Positions 44,260-58,112 of a stretch of DNA of 64,000 nucleotides are shown here, in pieces (positions within the stretch are counted from its first letter, which is position 1; each line of letters opens with the position of its first letter). The position numbers were made by a program, and so were the translations under genes. This DNA is from Sweltsa coloradensis (lineage: Eukaryota > Arthropoda > Insecta > Plecoptera > Chloroperlidae): positions 145,068 to 209,067 of the forward strand of contig JAMZAV010005049.1 of NCBI GenBank assembly GCA_024449915.1. The letters run 5' to 3'. The notes beneath the pieces were generated by a model. That model had not been told where the DNA came from. It made no database searches and saw only the letters and a list, made by a program, of their open reading frames with translations.

Positions 44260-46140
44260 AAAAAACCGTTCTTCTCGACGTTTCAAAAAGCTTCTTTCCA
44301 TCTCGGATCATGCGAGTCTGGACGGACGCAGTCAAATGGCATGAGTCATTTTCGGGGCCCCTTATATGGCCTGGCCGGGTAACCAACAGGGCTCGACGCG
44401 CCCTGATTGGTGCGGCTTTGTACCCCTCGCCCTGATTCGTGCGCGCGTTGTACCCTGTTAGGGCCCCCTACCCCTGGTATTGCAAGCGGGGGGGGCCAGA
44501 TGATGTTGTCCCGTGGAGTCAGTGAGGGTCTGAGAAGTTATTTTTCTTCTCTTTCCAACTTTTGGGCGGGTGGCGAGATCTGTGGCGAGCCTCGCGTCCG
44601 GTTCACGGGGTTAACCTATGGGGATTTGGGGTTTTCCAAGCCTGGGGAGGCAACTCCCATCGTCCCGCTTGTTGGGGTTATGAGGCCGTTTTCCCCCAAT
44701 CTCCCCCTTTCCCGGGATTTTTCGCGGGGGAGGAAGTTATCAAGGGGGAAAATGCAAGGGGTATCGGTGAAGTTAATCGCATGTCCATTTTGTTCCACAT
44801 GTTGGGCAAGAGCAGAGGAGGTGACCTTACTGGTCACTTTTCTAGAATGTCCTGGACACGGACAAGATCTTCCTGCCATTTTTGGGCCGATGTTGTTGGT
44901 TCACTCACCGCTGGGCCTCATACACACCCTTACCCCCCAAGGGAAATACGGTCCTTAGCATTCTCAGGAGACTACCTATTTGTCTGTCAGTTTTGAAGAT
45001 GGTCTTGATTTTTGGCCCCTAGTATCTTTTTGAGCGTTCTGAAGACCCCTTCACATAAGCAGAAAGCATAGAAAAAGGGGTAATCTCCTCCTGTCTATTA
45101 CTGGTGGTCTTGGTGCTTTCCCAAGCCTTGTTAAAATAGTGGGTTTTGGGAAAGCCATCTTCACGAGCTTCAGTAAAGCCTTGGCTTCACCTTTGAGTGG
45201 TCTCCATCAAAGCGTTTTGCGCGAGTGCATGTGTAGGAAACGGATCTGATCGGGGTGGGGCATGGTGAGAAGGGGCGTGCAGGTATGGGTTAGTGGCGCG
45301 GCTTCCGATAGGGGTAGGGCCCAAAGGCTGCCATCGGGTCTTTTTCCTTACGAGGACGCCCAAAAGGAATTTACCTTCGACTTCCAACTTATGGGAATTT
45401 AAATTTGGGGGGGTGGACGAGTTGGATGGCCCTGGAACTCGGCTAGCTTCCTTTGCCGTGTTGCAGATGGAAAAAGCAATCATCGATGTACGTCGCCAGC
45501 TCGGGTTAAGGGAGCTGAATCCAAGCTTGGTCTCGAAATCCTCCATGAACAAGTTGGCAACCACCGGTGAAGTGGGACCCATCGGGGCCTTCCCCACTTG
45601 CTTTTAAAACCCCCCTCATAGAGAAGTACGTGGTATAGACATGAAAAGTCTAGTTAAGTTTGAAAGGTGGTCGGGTAGGTGCTTTTGTCACGGAGTGCCA
45701 AAAGCTTCACAACGGGGCTTTAGTGAAGAGGAAAACTCAAAACTGCTAACATATCTCGGGGTTTTACTCTATATCTCGTATGATATCCGTGAAATGCTGG
45801 GTTTTTGACGAAAATCAGGTCCTCGGCCCAAAGGGCTGTAGTATTTTACCAGGTGGGGGGCCAGAGTTTGTTTTGGAAAACCCCACTGCATAACAATGGG
45901 GCGAAGAGGTATATCAGTTTTGTGTATTTTTGGTACCCTACAGTTTGGGGAATACACGTGAATAGCCTGTGGAATGAGCTGTTTTTGTAGACTGGTCCGC
46001 GGAGAGTTCATATGAGGTACGGGGGTTTTACTAATAAAAGGACAAGTGAGCTCATCCATTCACCCCTCCTCACAGCTCAGCATCGACCCCTGAAGATGGA
46101 AACCCAAAGCTTTTCGAAACGTCGAAAAGAACGGTTTTTT
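44260..46140 (-). mobile_element. Penelope-like element with inverted terminal segments
   Basis: On the minus strand: VPKIHKTDIPLRPIV and HLVKYYSPL (46059-45769), then APMGPTSPVVANLFMEDFE, LEVEGKFLLGVLVRKK and NPYLHAPSHHAPP (45597-45187), then TSSALAQHVEQNGHAINFTD (44879-44616). These are the fingers/palm, palm/thumb and endonuclease-side blocks of Penelope-like reverse transcriptases; the last fits the region after the GIY-YIG start. The Y-x-D-D block is garbled. A CCGTTCTTCTCGACGTTTC-like segment at about 44265-44300 recurs inverted at about 46090-46137, as in the repeated ends of these elements. The frame damage lies in noisy sequence. Confidence 0.75.
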
Positions 46141-46192
46141 TTTAGACCCATCAACTAAAAACACAGGGAAAATCACCCAGAATCCCCAATCA

Positions 46193-46260
46193 TATATAAA
46201 ATATATATATATAAATATAATAAATAAATATAAATATATATATATAAATATATATTATTT
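46193..46260. repeat. AT-rich simple repeat
   Basis: ATATATAT and AAATATAAT words without a fixed unit, between the two Penelope-like elements. Confidence 0.85.
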
Positions 46261-46299
46261 GGAAAAAATTGACTGCACCTGCTACTTTTTGCACGGGGA

Positions 46300-46800
46300 A
46301 AACACCAGGCCCTCAAAAAAAAAAACAAAGTCCCCCGATACTGGATTTTGTCGGACACCTGTCTTCTACCTGCTTGAAGATCCATAAACGGGGGAACCCG
46401 GGCCCGTCCCTATATCAAGCTTCAACTCACCTACCGAGAGGATATCTGCGTTGTTGATTCCCTCTTGACTTATGTCACCAACCTGGCACATAAAAGACAG
46501 TTATGATTCTTGCAAAAACTCGCCAAACTGGCCAATACCCCCACCGGGGTGCTTATTGGGTCACCATTGTTTTCACCTCTCTGTATGCGAAAATCCCCAC
46601 CGCACGGGACTTTCTCCCCCGGAACCTACTTAAACTCGGAACCAAAAACAGACCACCCTTCTTATTCGAACTAGCCACTGGTTCTCCGGCCAAACAATTC
46701 CTTTTTTGGGTACCGCCACTACCAAAAAAGGGAAAGGCAGGGCCCATGGGCACTAAAAGGGCCCCCTCGTATGCATTTTTTTTTGTGGTAAACTAGAAAG
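46300..46800 (+). pseudogene. Second Penelope-like element fragment, opposite strand
   Basis: The plus strand encodes STCLKIHKRGNPGPSL, a FNSPTERIS-like stretch in another frame, WVTIVFTSLYAKIPTAR, PPFLFELA and AMGTK-x-APSYAFF-like words near 46750-46785. These are the K-I-H-K-x-x-x-P-x-R-P-I-V, D-x-x-S-L-Y-T-x-I-P and G-T-x-M-A-P-x-Y-A blocks of Penelope-like reverse transcriptases in proper order. Only the N-terminal half remains. It faces away from the first copy. Confidence 0.65.
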
Positions 46801-46925
46801 GAGTTCTTACCCACGCGCGACCCCCAAACCCGCTGTGCTTCTACCGTTATCAACTTTTTCAGGGTATCCCAAAGGGCCCAAGACTGCTAAATCTTCCTCA
46901 CAGACCTGAACAATGCCAGTGTGTT

Positions 46926-47075
46926 AAGTTAGTTAGTTAGTTCCCTACCACTCCAATCTACCAGAACTGGGACTCGAACCCACATCCTTTCACAGAAGTA
47001 GGCCTTCCTAACAAAAGGAAGACCCTAACACTCAAATCTACCTGCACCGGGGGGGGACTCGAACCCACAGTACCC
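46926..47075 (-). repeat. tRNA-derived SINE fragments, two in tandem
   Basis: GGGACTCGAACCCACA occurs at about 46970-46985 and GGACTCGAACCCACAG at about 47055-47070. Read on the minus strand, each is a B-box (GGGTTCGAGTCC). A GTTAGTTAGTTAGTT tail-like run precedes them. A-boxes are not clear. Confidence 0.5.
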
Positions 47076-50000
47076 AAGGTCACAATCAAAACCTTTGCAT
47101 CATCATACGCTAGGCCTATGTAGCTTCTCACTAGGCCCTAGCCTCAATCCACACCTTTCTACATATTTACAATGACATGGGCTATACCTATGTACGAAAA
47201 CGTGTATACGAAAACTAAGAATGAGAAACGAAACATAGGAGGGAAATTTAGAAAGTATTTAGGCTTTCTTAGTCACGATCAGAAACAGTTTCTCTGACGG
47301 AAAGAAAAAGGTCAGCGGTCAGCCTGAAATGTTAAAAAAGCACCCCAAAAATTTCTTTGCTGTGGGAGGGAAAGGGGTAAAATTTCTTGTCTAAAAAGGT
47401 ACACTTACTTCCTACAGCACTTTTTGCCACGTCTAAAAACAGGTAGATTTCAACCTCCTGGGCGCTCAGGAAAATTTTCTGCTATACTAAAAAATAAAAT
47501 CCTCCCACCAAAAAAAAGATCATATGTGATGGTGAAATTGGGAAATATCCGGGGACTTGAACTAATACATGGCATAAAAAAATTGTAGGAAATGTATTTA
47601 CAAAAAAAGCGAAAACCAACGGGGAGCTTGGTACGCAGTTGATCTTTTAATTTGTGGGGGTTTAACAGAACTGGAAGCATGTTTGGCATCACATATAACA
47701 AAGTTTAACTCGGGGAACACTGCAATTCTTTAAAGGGAAAGGCCCGGTTACTGTGGCGCGCATTCCCATGTCGGGGTTTAATGTTCTTTTGGGTTAAAAA
47801 ATTTGCTAAAAAAAATTGGGTTCCCCAGAGAGCAGCGCCGGGGGGTACCTCTCCGAGGGGGGATGGGTTTTAACAACCCCCTTAGTATCTTTTAGAAAGG
47901 TTCTGGGAAATTTTACTAGGGGGGGAAAATTCAAAATGAAAAATTCGAAAAGTGAAGGGAGGGCAGAAAGCACGTAAAAAAAAAAAAATTTTTTTAAAGA
48001 GTTTTGTTTTAAAAGAAATGCTTTCACAAAAATTTCATTTTAAAGGACAACAAGCGGGTTTTGATCACAATTTGTTCGAAATGTAAATAAAAGTTTATGG
48101 CAACGCAAAATCCCTCCAGGTAATAACCTGGAAGCTTGAAAAAAATGCAGCGGGCAAAAAGGATACAAAAAATCTTTGCTACCGTTGTTGAAGTAAATGC
48201 AGTAAGTGTAGAAATATTGAGGGGGTTTCTATTGAAGTATAATTTTTTCATTGGGGAAAAAACTCCAGAAACCTTTTTATGGATTGCCGGTAATAAGAAA
48301 ACAAAGCGTGATCTTTCCTGTTTAACGGAATGGATTTTGAAATTTTATCATATCACTGAGCCCACATGTTATAGTTTCAAAATACCAAATACACCTTTAT
48401 AAAGGTCTGTGCACTTACTCCATGTTCATCAACCATTGAATCTAGCGTTAGGGTTGTCAAAAACAGGCCCATATTAGTAAAGCCCGTAATTCAGGAATTT
48501 TTTCTGTATGTATGTTGTATGTATTTTCCCTTTATTTCATTTAGTTCGCAAACTGTATACTTACATGATTTATACACCCAATACAGGACAGTCAAGAGGC
48601 CTACAAACAAAAAAGAAAATAATAGAAACCCTTAAAATCAAAAAAATACAAAAATTATTTTTTATTTAAAATGTAGCAAAAAAATTTTTTTTAAAACTCC
48701 CCCCCCAAATGCCCGCAGACGACTCCTTTATCACCACTTAGTTCCCGAATGGACCTCCTTTTTCAAAAACTCACTCAACTGTTTTTTAAAAAAATACTGG
48801 ATTGCCCCTTAAAAAAACTTTATCGAATTTTTTGTACATTCTAATGCCATATAAAAAGGCCCTTTTCAAAACTACTTTTGTCATGTTTTAATAAAAACTG
48901 GTTGGCTTCCTATGTTATGTTTATATTTTTTACAGTTTTCATTAGAAATTATTAATAGTTATCACCTGTATCACTTTTTATGAAAAACAACATCTTTAAA
49001 ACAAAATTCTTTTTTCGACGGAATGGAAACCAAACGCATTCAACAACCCTTTCCCTATGTGTTTTTTATTAAAACCCAAAATACATCCTTTTGCCTTCGT
49101 TGAATTTTTTGCAACTTGTCAATAGCTTTTTTTGGGTATACGGGGAGAAGTGAAGCACAGAAATAAAAATGGGGAGTATAATAGTTTTGAAAAGTAAAAG
49201 TCTTGCCCAATGTAAAAAAATTTACTTATTCTGAGGGGAGTCCAACCCTTTTTTTAGATTTTAAAAAAATTATGATCATGTTCTTTAAAGAAAAAATGGC
49301 ATCGATCAAAACACCAAATACTTGACGTGATCTGGAATGTAAACTTGATTTTTTCAAATCTCTCAGGGTTTTCTTTCTTGCCTCCCTTTTTTAGAGGAAT
49401 TTGTTTTTAACAGCAGCAAACTTACTTCTTTAATTTAAGTATATGCATTTAATGCCGTAAATAAACAAAAATATTGTTCACAAGATGGGGACGAAAGTAA
49501 AATTTTTGAAATTTTTTTTGTCAGTTGTAGGCATCAAAAAAGGGGAATATTCGGAGAAAAAATTTTTTTCTAAAAAAAATTTAAAAATTTTAAAAAAAAA
49601 AACAAAAAATTTTAAAGTTTTGGTTTTTGTATGTTGTTATTTTGTGCAATTTTTGTTCATTTTCCAAAAAACCCCCCATAAGATTGAAGATTTTGTTATC
49701 TTTTAAAAAAAAAAACTTTGGACTATCCTGTTTTTATACTAGCATTTTGGGCGCCTAGCGTTTTGGACGCACATAAAATGAAACAACACCACGCTGGGAA
49801 AAACACAGGTCTTCCCAATAAAACAGTCGCACTCGGCAGAGAAAATCGGGCGCGGTGCTGGCCTTGTACAATGGGCCCTGCATACTCCCCCCAATCGTCA
49901 ATACACTTAAATGGGATCGTGGGGATGAACTGGAATAGTGGGAAGACAAGAAGCAGGGCTACAGGACAAACAAAAAATCAAAAATGTGCAATATGAAGAA

Positions 50001-51129
50001 GGTCCGGAAATTAAAAATTCCCTATGCGTCGCAGGTTTAAACGCTGACCGACAAGAAGAAAAACATGGGCACAATAGGGGGCGGGCCCTTTTCCTATTTG
50101 TCGTGATATATTTAGAAAAATTAAAGACTAAATAATATTATGCTAATTACTTAAGTAGAAATTCATAGTTTTTGTCCAGTAAACTCCTATTTTCCTTGGT
50201 ACCAAGTTCTTTTTATTTTAATTTTTTAATAATTATGCTCAGCCCCAAACCTGCTATTAAAATTAACATTAATTTGACGGTCATGAAACTCATTTTTTTC
50301 AAGGTTAAATGAGCAATTGGAAAGTTAAAACTAACTTTTTATCGTAACAGATCATTTATATTAACACACTGTGATTCATTTTTTTTTGTACCGATGATTA
50401 AGTAAAATTGTAATATAAAAAGGGCACATCATATTAAATTTTAATTAATAAAAAATAACTTCCACGATTATATTTGATAAAAGGGTTTCATTGAATAGAT
50501 AAAGCATTCTAACTTTTCCAAAAATATTCTAAAAAAAGAAGAAAAAAAAACTATTTTTTATTAAATTTTTTATTTTTTTCTTTATTTTTTTTGCAGGCTT
50601 TAAAAAAAAACCTTCTTTTTAGGATGAAAAGAGGGGTTTTATACTTATTCTAAATTTTTTATTACAGTGAGAGTGCTTCGGGACTACTTTATGAAGTAAT
50701 GGGTTTTAACCTTTTGGGCCAGAGCACTACAGATTTGCCAACTCTATATAAACTCTAGTAAAGACCTAAAGACGAAAATTGTTGTCTTGGAAAAACCTGG
50801 ATATGTAAAAAGTCCCTTGGTCAACACGCCCCCTTCGGGGGTCGATGCTATCTTTGGCTGAAAAGGGAACGGGGAGTGACCAAAATTTTTTAACACTTTC
50901 GTGTTAGCCATTATGGATTGGGGGGCACAGCCTACTAATAAGGGGAGAACCCACTTATTAGTACACTGTCCCTGAAATTAATTTTTCTAACGCCATAAAA
51001 ATTAATAAATGTAAAAAAACAGAATTCAATTGTTTTACATGGATATGGATATAAAAATTTTATAAAGTTAATTGAAAAAAATGTATAAAAATTTGTTTTT
51101 TCCAATCTTTTTTTTTTGTTTGGGGAATG
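47076..51129. other. Noisy sequence without recognisable genes
   Basis: Only short frames, none with convincing motifs, although 48136-48402 (+) is open for 88 codons. The sequence is AT-rich with long A and T runs. Poor consensus may hide genes here. Confidence 0.35.
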
Positions 51130-51463
51130 CTTAACGTCTCATATTTATGCAATTTGGGGTAAATCGAGACAAAGGGGAGGGACGTAAGGGGGATGACGGG
51201 GGGGCAGGGGTGGACGGGCCCGGGCTGGTCAGAACACCCAAAAGATAGGGGGAGGGCGGGTTCCCCCACGCCCCGTGGTCGTCTCCGTCTGGGGCATCAT
51301 CCGTCCGTGTTGTCTTTGTCGTCGCCGCGGGGGGGTAGCCCAAAGGGAACGGAAAATTCCCCGACGACGACCCAGAGCTGCCATTTTCGGGGAGAAGAAC
51401 TCCCCTAACAGGGGCCCAAAAACCACGGAAGGTTGCGATTTTGGAAATTTTGAGGGCACCCAA
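51130..51463 (+). repeat. 330-bp repeat family B, full but error-rich copy
   Basis: Spans from TTAACGTCTCATATTTATGC to a closing GAGGGCACCCAA, with many one-base length changes relative to 41021-41348. Confidence 0.9.
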
Positions 51464-52494
51464 TCTGTAAAAAATTGGGTTTTTTAGTTGTTTAGTTAAT
51501 TTTTTTTTAGGGACTAAACATAGTTATCATGCCCATATAAAATAGTAAATGTTGGGAAATATATTTTGACGATGCAGCTTATATTTTTATGGTAACATGC
51601 AAAGGGGGCAAAAAACCCCCTTTTGTTTGAAAAAATTAAAAACGAATACAATAGAATTAAGAAGAAGATGTTTAATAAACCCCAAAAAATCCATCCATCA
51701 ACGCGACTGGAAAAAGCGTTCGCGAGCCCCCTATTTTTTATCTAAAATTTTACCTCTTTTTTATTTACAAAAGTGATTTGCATTTTTTTGTTTAGTTCAT
51801 CCTCCTGAAATAAAATAAGAATATGAGGATTTTGGTAAATTTCAAAAGGCGTGCGGGCTAAAAAATAAGTTTTCCAAAAAACTTAGAACATAGTTTTGGA
51901 GGAAAAACACATAAATAGTCTTTTGAAAAGGGCCAAAAAATTTTTTTGGGGCCTTTTTTCGTCCATACTACCCCATTTTGCGATTTTTTAAAGCATTTTT
52001 GTACATATTTTAAAAAAAAGTATGCGAGTTGGATGCTGATATTTTTACCGTATTAACTACAATTTCAGAAATTAAAAAAATTTCCCGCCCCACCGGGGTA
52101 AAACAACCGGGTCCCGCATTCCGACGGGGTTTAAAAACTAGCCCATCGGAGGGGTACATTTTAAGCTTGAAGTCATTTTCCTAGCTGCAAGCCACGTTGG
52201 TATGTTTGTGTTTGCCTGCACTAGAAATTTGCTCGATCTGAAAACAAGGAAAAAAAAAGTGCAAACCTTTTTTGTTTTGTTTTAGAAACCCAAAATGCCG
52301 CCTTCCCTACAAAAACCCAGGGTACACGAATTTTCACAGGGTAAAATTTGCTGGGAATTTTTTACCCGGGGTGTCGCATCAAGGGTTTCCCACAAGCAAC
52401 GCGAAGGAACCGTCTGGGTTCGTTGGAAAAACTGAGGGAACTTCTTCAGTTCCTGCATGACAAAAATTCCGCATTTTATATTTTCAACCAGTAT
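51464..52494. other. Noisy spacer
   Basis: No gene recognised. Confidence 0.3.
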
Positions 52495-52765
52495 TTACGT
52501 AACAGGACTAAGGGGGGACACAGGGGGACAAGGGGTGGCAGCCGTGTGGTCAAACCCGCCAAAAGAATTTGGGGAGGGGAGAGGGTTTCCCCCCCGTCGT
52601 GGTCGTCTCCCTCTGTTCATCCGTTCGTTTTTGTATTGTCGCGCCCTCGGGGAGGTTTTCAAAAAGGAAAAGGGAAAATTCCCTACGAAAGACCCAAGCT
52701 CGCACATTAGTTTCAGGGAGATAAAAATCCCCTGATCACGGGGCCAAACCACAAAAGGGTTTCGA
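52495..52765 (+). repeat. 330-bp repeat family B, 5'-truncated copy
   Basis: Begins within the GGGGGACAAGGGGTGG part and ends near the CCAAACCACAAAAGG segment. Error-rich. Confidence 0.85.
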
Positions 52766-54702
52766 CAAGTGTTTTAATTCTAGGTAGGGCCCGGGGATTG
52801 CATATGTTTGGTAATTTAATCAATTGTGGGATTGTAAATAACTGATAAGATGGACCAGATGTTTTACAAATGCTTTAATGCCGCCTAATATAGGCATTAC
52901 GGACGGCTACTAGGCCTAAATTGAAAGGTTGGCGTTGGGCGTTTTGCCCGAAACCAAAAACGTGGCACCTTGGGAAATATTAAAATTTTAAATTCAAGAA
53001 TGAAAAATGGGGACCCAGAAATGTTTTTTTAATACTAAGAAACTCCCCTACATACGAAGAGTTTTTGAATCTAAAAAACAAAACAAAGAAAAAAATGTAA
53101 TTTCTTAAGATAAACTCTCCTGGACAGAGACTGCCTTGACTCTAAGGTACAGGCTAGGCCTTTGGTACCGGGGTTTAATACTTTTTGCTAACTAGGGCCC
53201 AAAATTAAGGAGGGTGCTTTTGCTATCACAATCGGTGGAGGGCAAGTGCAACAGCATCCAACAACCCTATGCTATGTCAAAGCTTCTGGAAGAGGGAGAA
53301 AAAAGGAGAGGAGATCTCCCCAAATGAAAAGCAGAAGCAGCTAAAATGGGGGGGCATGACGAGCTGGGATAAAAAATGACGACATGACTCACAAAGAAAT
53401 TTACAACACACGAAATGTTGAGATGTAAAGAGGCATAATATGCAAATAATTTGGGTCTGAATACAAAATGGGATTTAAATTCACCAAAAAAACCCTTGAG
53501 CTCTGTGCATGAGTATCAAATAGGGGTGTAAAAAAGGGGCCCGACAGGCAGAAAGGTAGGGTTTTTGGCTACAATGCTAGTTTGACTGGAAAAAAATTCC
53601 TGTCCAAAACAGATGTGGGATTTTTTATCAAAAAAGCTTTAAGTGTATAATTGTCAGTTGGTTAACGTTAAAATTTGCCAAACGGTTATGTTGGCCGATA
53701 GAAAAAAATCTAACATAAAAAATTAAAAACTTAAGACATCCCAAATTAATAAAAATATCCTTTCCTTTACCAGACGAATTAAATTTTCATTTTAGATTTT
53801 TTGCAGCAGGAATTCTTTTTTTGTGGGCACAACAGAAAAGGGGTGAAGATCCAGCCCAACATCCCTTGAGTGTTTTTGGAAGAAATCGACACTACAAAAA
53901 TGGGCACCGCAAAAAAATTCGCTAAAACGAGAGTCATTTATCCACTTCGGCCAAGAATAACCAATGAAAAAAGATTTGCCTGGTTCATTCTTTTCCAAAG
54001 TTTTGACTATGAAAAAGAAAAATAACTTAGGCAAATTTAACACTGTATTTTAAATTTTACAAAGGGGTACATCCGTTCGATCCTCTCTTCACAACTTTCA
54101 TACGGGGGTTTTTTCGGCACATGACGTATTTTTAAGTGACGATTTTTAAGTTTTTTCAACAAAAACCCTGACCAAACCCCCCACACCGATTTTTTTTTGG
54201 GCATTTCTAAAGATACTTTTTTTTATATTTAAAACATTGTCAAATATCCATTACTTTTATAAAATATTTTAGATTTAAAAATTAAACGTCCTGGGCTAAA
54301 ATCAATACAACCCGTTCAGGTTCAACTCATGGAAGAGTTGGTGCATATTCAATGTTAGGGGCCCCCAAGGTCCATTTGGTGGGGAGCAAACTGGGAAAAA
54401 TAGCGGGTGAATTAATTTTACGATTGTAAAAAACAAAATGGATTTTAAACACAGGAAAAAGAAAATCAATAGCAAAAAAAGTAGGAAAGGGGGTATGGGG
54501 CAATCGTGGGGAAAGGTAAGACATTTGAGAACTAGGGCCCAGCTAGTTCAATACCCCGCTAGACCTAGGCGTTAAAAAAAAAATAACAATTTTTTTTTGT
54601 TATTATTTGATTCAGGGCGCTTTAACAGCAAAAATTTTCCCCTCAAGATATTGGTTAATGAGCTTAAGAGTTAACAACCCTATGCTCTTTTTTTTAAGTG
54701 GG
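52766..54702. other. Noisy spacer
   Basis: No gene recognised. AGGCCTA words occur near 52880-52915 and 53155. Confidence 0.3.
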
Positions 54703-54895
54703 AAACGTAAGGGGAACGCAGGAGGTCGCGGGGGGGACAAAAGGCCCGACTGGTTGAACCAGCCACAAGCATATGGGAGGGGGGGGTTCCCCACGTCGTG
54801 CTCGCTTTTGTCTGGGCATCGTCCGTCCCAGCTTGTCATTGTCGTCGCCGTGGGGGGTAGTCAAAAGGGTTTTGAAATTAAAAAAGGAAAATTGC
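54703..54895 (+). repeat. 330-bp repeat family B, central fragment
   Basis: Contains AACCAGCCACAAGCATATGG, TTCCCCACGTCGTG and TTGTCGTCGCCGTGG. Both ends are missing. Confidence 0.85.
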
Positions 54896-57800
54896 CCGTA
54901 ATTTAATAAATTGTTATAATTGTCTCAAGGGGTTTGGGAAAAAATTAAAATTTCGTTTTTTGTTGTTCGTTTTTGGGAGGATTGATAGTTTTTATGGCGG
55001 CGGCTCCAAAAGATCGTGATTGGAGGGCTAGATTGCGGGCGCTTCAAAATTTCCCAAAATAAAGATAATAACGGCGTGGGTACACCCCAAGAGGGGCTTT
55101 TAAGTTTTTCTCACAGGCATAGACAAACCTAGGTCCCCGGGGGTAGAGTCCTAACGAGGGGGAAAAACGTTTTTACCCCCAGTAGAAAGTGAAATAAAGT
55201 CAGTCGGTGGGTTTTAGTACGAGGGTTTTTTATATTGGATGAAATCTACAAACAAGCTGCGTTATCCAATGGGGGGAATGATCCAAAAATTAGCTATTTC
55301 AAAATTATATAAAGGGGATGGCTCTAAATTCGTTGATGCCTCAAGAATGGAGAACCATAGAAATTGGGGTAGTTTTTACCTGGAGGATTTTTCAGTTGGA
55401 GGAAAACGGGTGTTCTGATGTTCCATCATGGGTTCAAACCCTACTCAAAGTAAATATTTTACAATAGGACTACTTTTTCTACTAATACTGTCTGATCCCC
55501 AAATGATTAACCGGAAAAAGAAACTATAACTAACTTTTGATAAAAATGTCCATGCAGGTCCACGAGACATGGCTAAAGGGGTTTTCTGTACTGCTTGGTT
55601 GCAATGGAAAAACGGGCGTGAAGAAGCAGCTCTCGCGATGCGGCGAACGTGGGTTTCCCATGGGATTTCCCTTTTGGGTTTCCCCTGGTTGCAGAGGGGC
55701 ATGGTGTAAAAGGTCGTACGGTGTAGGCTTGTTCCCCTTTTGGTGTGGTACGTATTAAGCAGGTAATTGTCATTGGTTGTTCTGTTGTTTTTCAATATAA
55801 TATTACTGTTAATCCTTTTGACAGGCTTGCATCGTAGGGTTAAGGACAAAAAAAATGTATTTTTGGAATCCGGGGTCGTTACTTTCAACTGTGCTAGAGC
55901 TACAGCCGCCAAAAAGAAAACAAAAAACTCTTGTTACAAAAATTGGGTAGCACATCAAAGAGCATGGAGGCTACATAATCGTTGAAGGATTTAAAAAAAA
56001 ACGTTGAAATGCACGGGGCTCAAATACTCAGGTTGATTGGGAATATACACCAACATGTTTTTCCCTCAACTTTTTATCACATAAAAATATATATGGGTTA
56101 CAGCATTAAAAATTCTTTTCAATTCAGGTGACGGTGACACAGCGTATATAGAAAAGTCATGGATTGTATGCCTTATGGGCCACAATGTTAGTTGAAAAAA
56201 TAGAGTGCCCAATCCATCCACGAAACTATACCAAAAGGGAAGGGAATTAAAATACAGCAAAAGCACAAGTCGTACCGCACCTCTACCACCTAATCAAGGC
56301 CGTATGGACGTTTGCGATATCTGAAAAATGGGCCCTTCAATACGTGTAAAAAACAGGGCCCATAAATCAGCGCATTGAAAAACTGAGGAAAAAACTTTTT
56401 AAAGGGCCCCCCCCCGTTTTTTTTGAGCATAAAGAAGGGGCTGAAAGGGGTATTTTTTACCGGTTACAAGGAAGGGGAATTAACTTAATCCCCCACTGAA
56501 GAAGCCCGTTTGTACCCAAAAATCATTCGGCACTTCATCGTGTGTACACCACTCATTTCAAGTTTTTTCTAACATGACGAAAAATGCCGCCGAAGTTTCA
56601 ATTCTCAGTAGCGAAATTTGTTGGTGGTAAAAAGGGGGAAACTTCTTTGAGGGGGTCTCCAAGTACGCGTAACGCTTTGTTGTCTTTACAATCAACCTGG
56701 GAAAATACCCATCTAATCCACAAACAAAGTTTGCAAAAATCCCGGGTCCCCACAAACGGGACGTTAAAAAAAAAAACCAAAAATATACAACAAGGAAAAA
56801 AAAGCTCAATACTCTATGGCCCTCCCCAAAAAAAGACCGCGCACGACCCCTTTATTACCGGGTGCCGATTATGACCAGATGCCAATAAGCCAGGTATGGG
56901 TGGAGGAATTTCAAACAGCCCCAAAAAGTCTTTTCAAAGAATTAGACAAAAAAAGAAGAAGCGCAAACATCTTGAAAAAGAAAAAAGTGGTCAGTCGCAA
57001 AAATTCGCTGGAAACGGAACGCCCGCTAAGATTGACGATCTGAAATTGGCAGTATTTTAAGATGAAGAATAAATGTCGTGTGCAAAAAAGGTAAAATCTC
57101 TGCTGTATTCGACTTTTTGGGTTTTGCAGTACAACATTAGGCGTGGGAAGACCTTTCTATTTCAAATTAGAAAAAAAAATACGGTCCAGGCCCCATTGGT
57201 CTTTTTTTTGATGGGGAAAAAGTTACTTTGGGGCCAGTCCGGTGGTTTAGTGGGGGGAAACAGTGTTGTGGGGATTAAATGCCCCCCTACATTCAAAAGG
57301 GTTACACCGCAGGAAGCTGTTTTCAAAAAAATACTAAAATACTTTTTGTCAACGAAAAGGGAAAAGTGAAACTAAAACCCAAGACAATTATAGTTTCAGG
57401 ACATGATACATATTGCCAATCAAAATAATTTTTGGAACTTTAATGAGTTTAAAAAATGTAATATGAATGAAAATGTAATATAAAATTTAAATTGATGTTT
57501 TAGGGCAGACCCAGTTTCACTGACAAAAGAAGCACTTGTTATTTACTGTAACAAAAAAGAATATTTTGGGCGACAAAATAGATCGTGATGACCAAATTTT
57601 GGGATATCAGTAAAGGGGAGTAATTCTAGTAAATTTTATTTAAATTGTCTTCCCCAAACTTATTTACTCCGTCATAAAAGAACTTGCCTTCCCAGATCCA
57701 CCTATATCTTGGGAAACTCAATTTAAATTTAAAAAAAAGCGCCCAAAATGACAAGGGAGCGAAGAAGACTAATAGAGATAACACTCATTTCAAAAAATAA

Positions 57801-58112
57801 TGCACCACCAAAAAAAATATGAAATCGAGTAAAAGGGAAAAAAGAACAGTGGAACCTCCGATAAAGACGATAACTAACTTTGTTTTCATTAACAAACTCA
57901 AAGGGAAATTCCCATTTTCAAGTAGTGTATTTTAAAACAAATTATTATTTTTATTTAAAAAATAATATTTAAAATTAATTACATTTACGCGTTCTGTCCG
58001 TGTAGGTATCATGGGTGGTTAGGGTAAATAAAATTTTATGATGTTCACTAGGTCATATTAGAGTTCCCCCCCCCCCCCCCAATGATTTGTTGATTTATTT
58101 GGGAATTTTCTT
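54896..58112. other. Noisy sequence, no secure genes
   Basis: Short frames only. The plus frame at 56816-57043 (basic, MALPKKRPRTTPLLPGADYD at the start) and a coding-like stretch near 55540-55760 ending at a CAGGTAATTG donor-like site are possible remnants, but neither matches anything I know. Confidence 0.3.

Noticed and set aside
44407..44996. Long plus-strand frames (144-183 codons)
   Set aside because: They lie opposite the endonuclease-side part of the minus-strand Penelope element and are kept open by GC-rich noisy sequence.
55445..55912. Minus-strand 155-codon frame
   Set aside because: No motif recognised. It is in the low-quality tract and overlaps other open frames on both strands.
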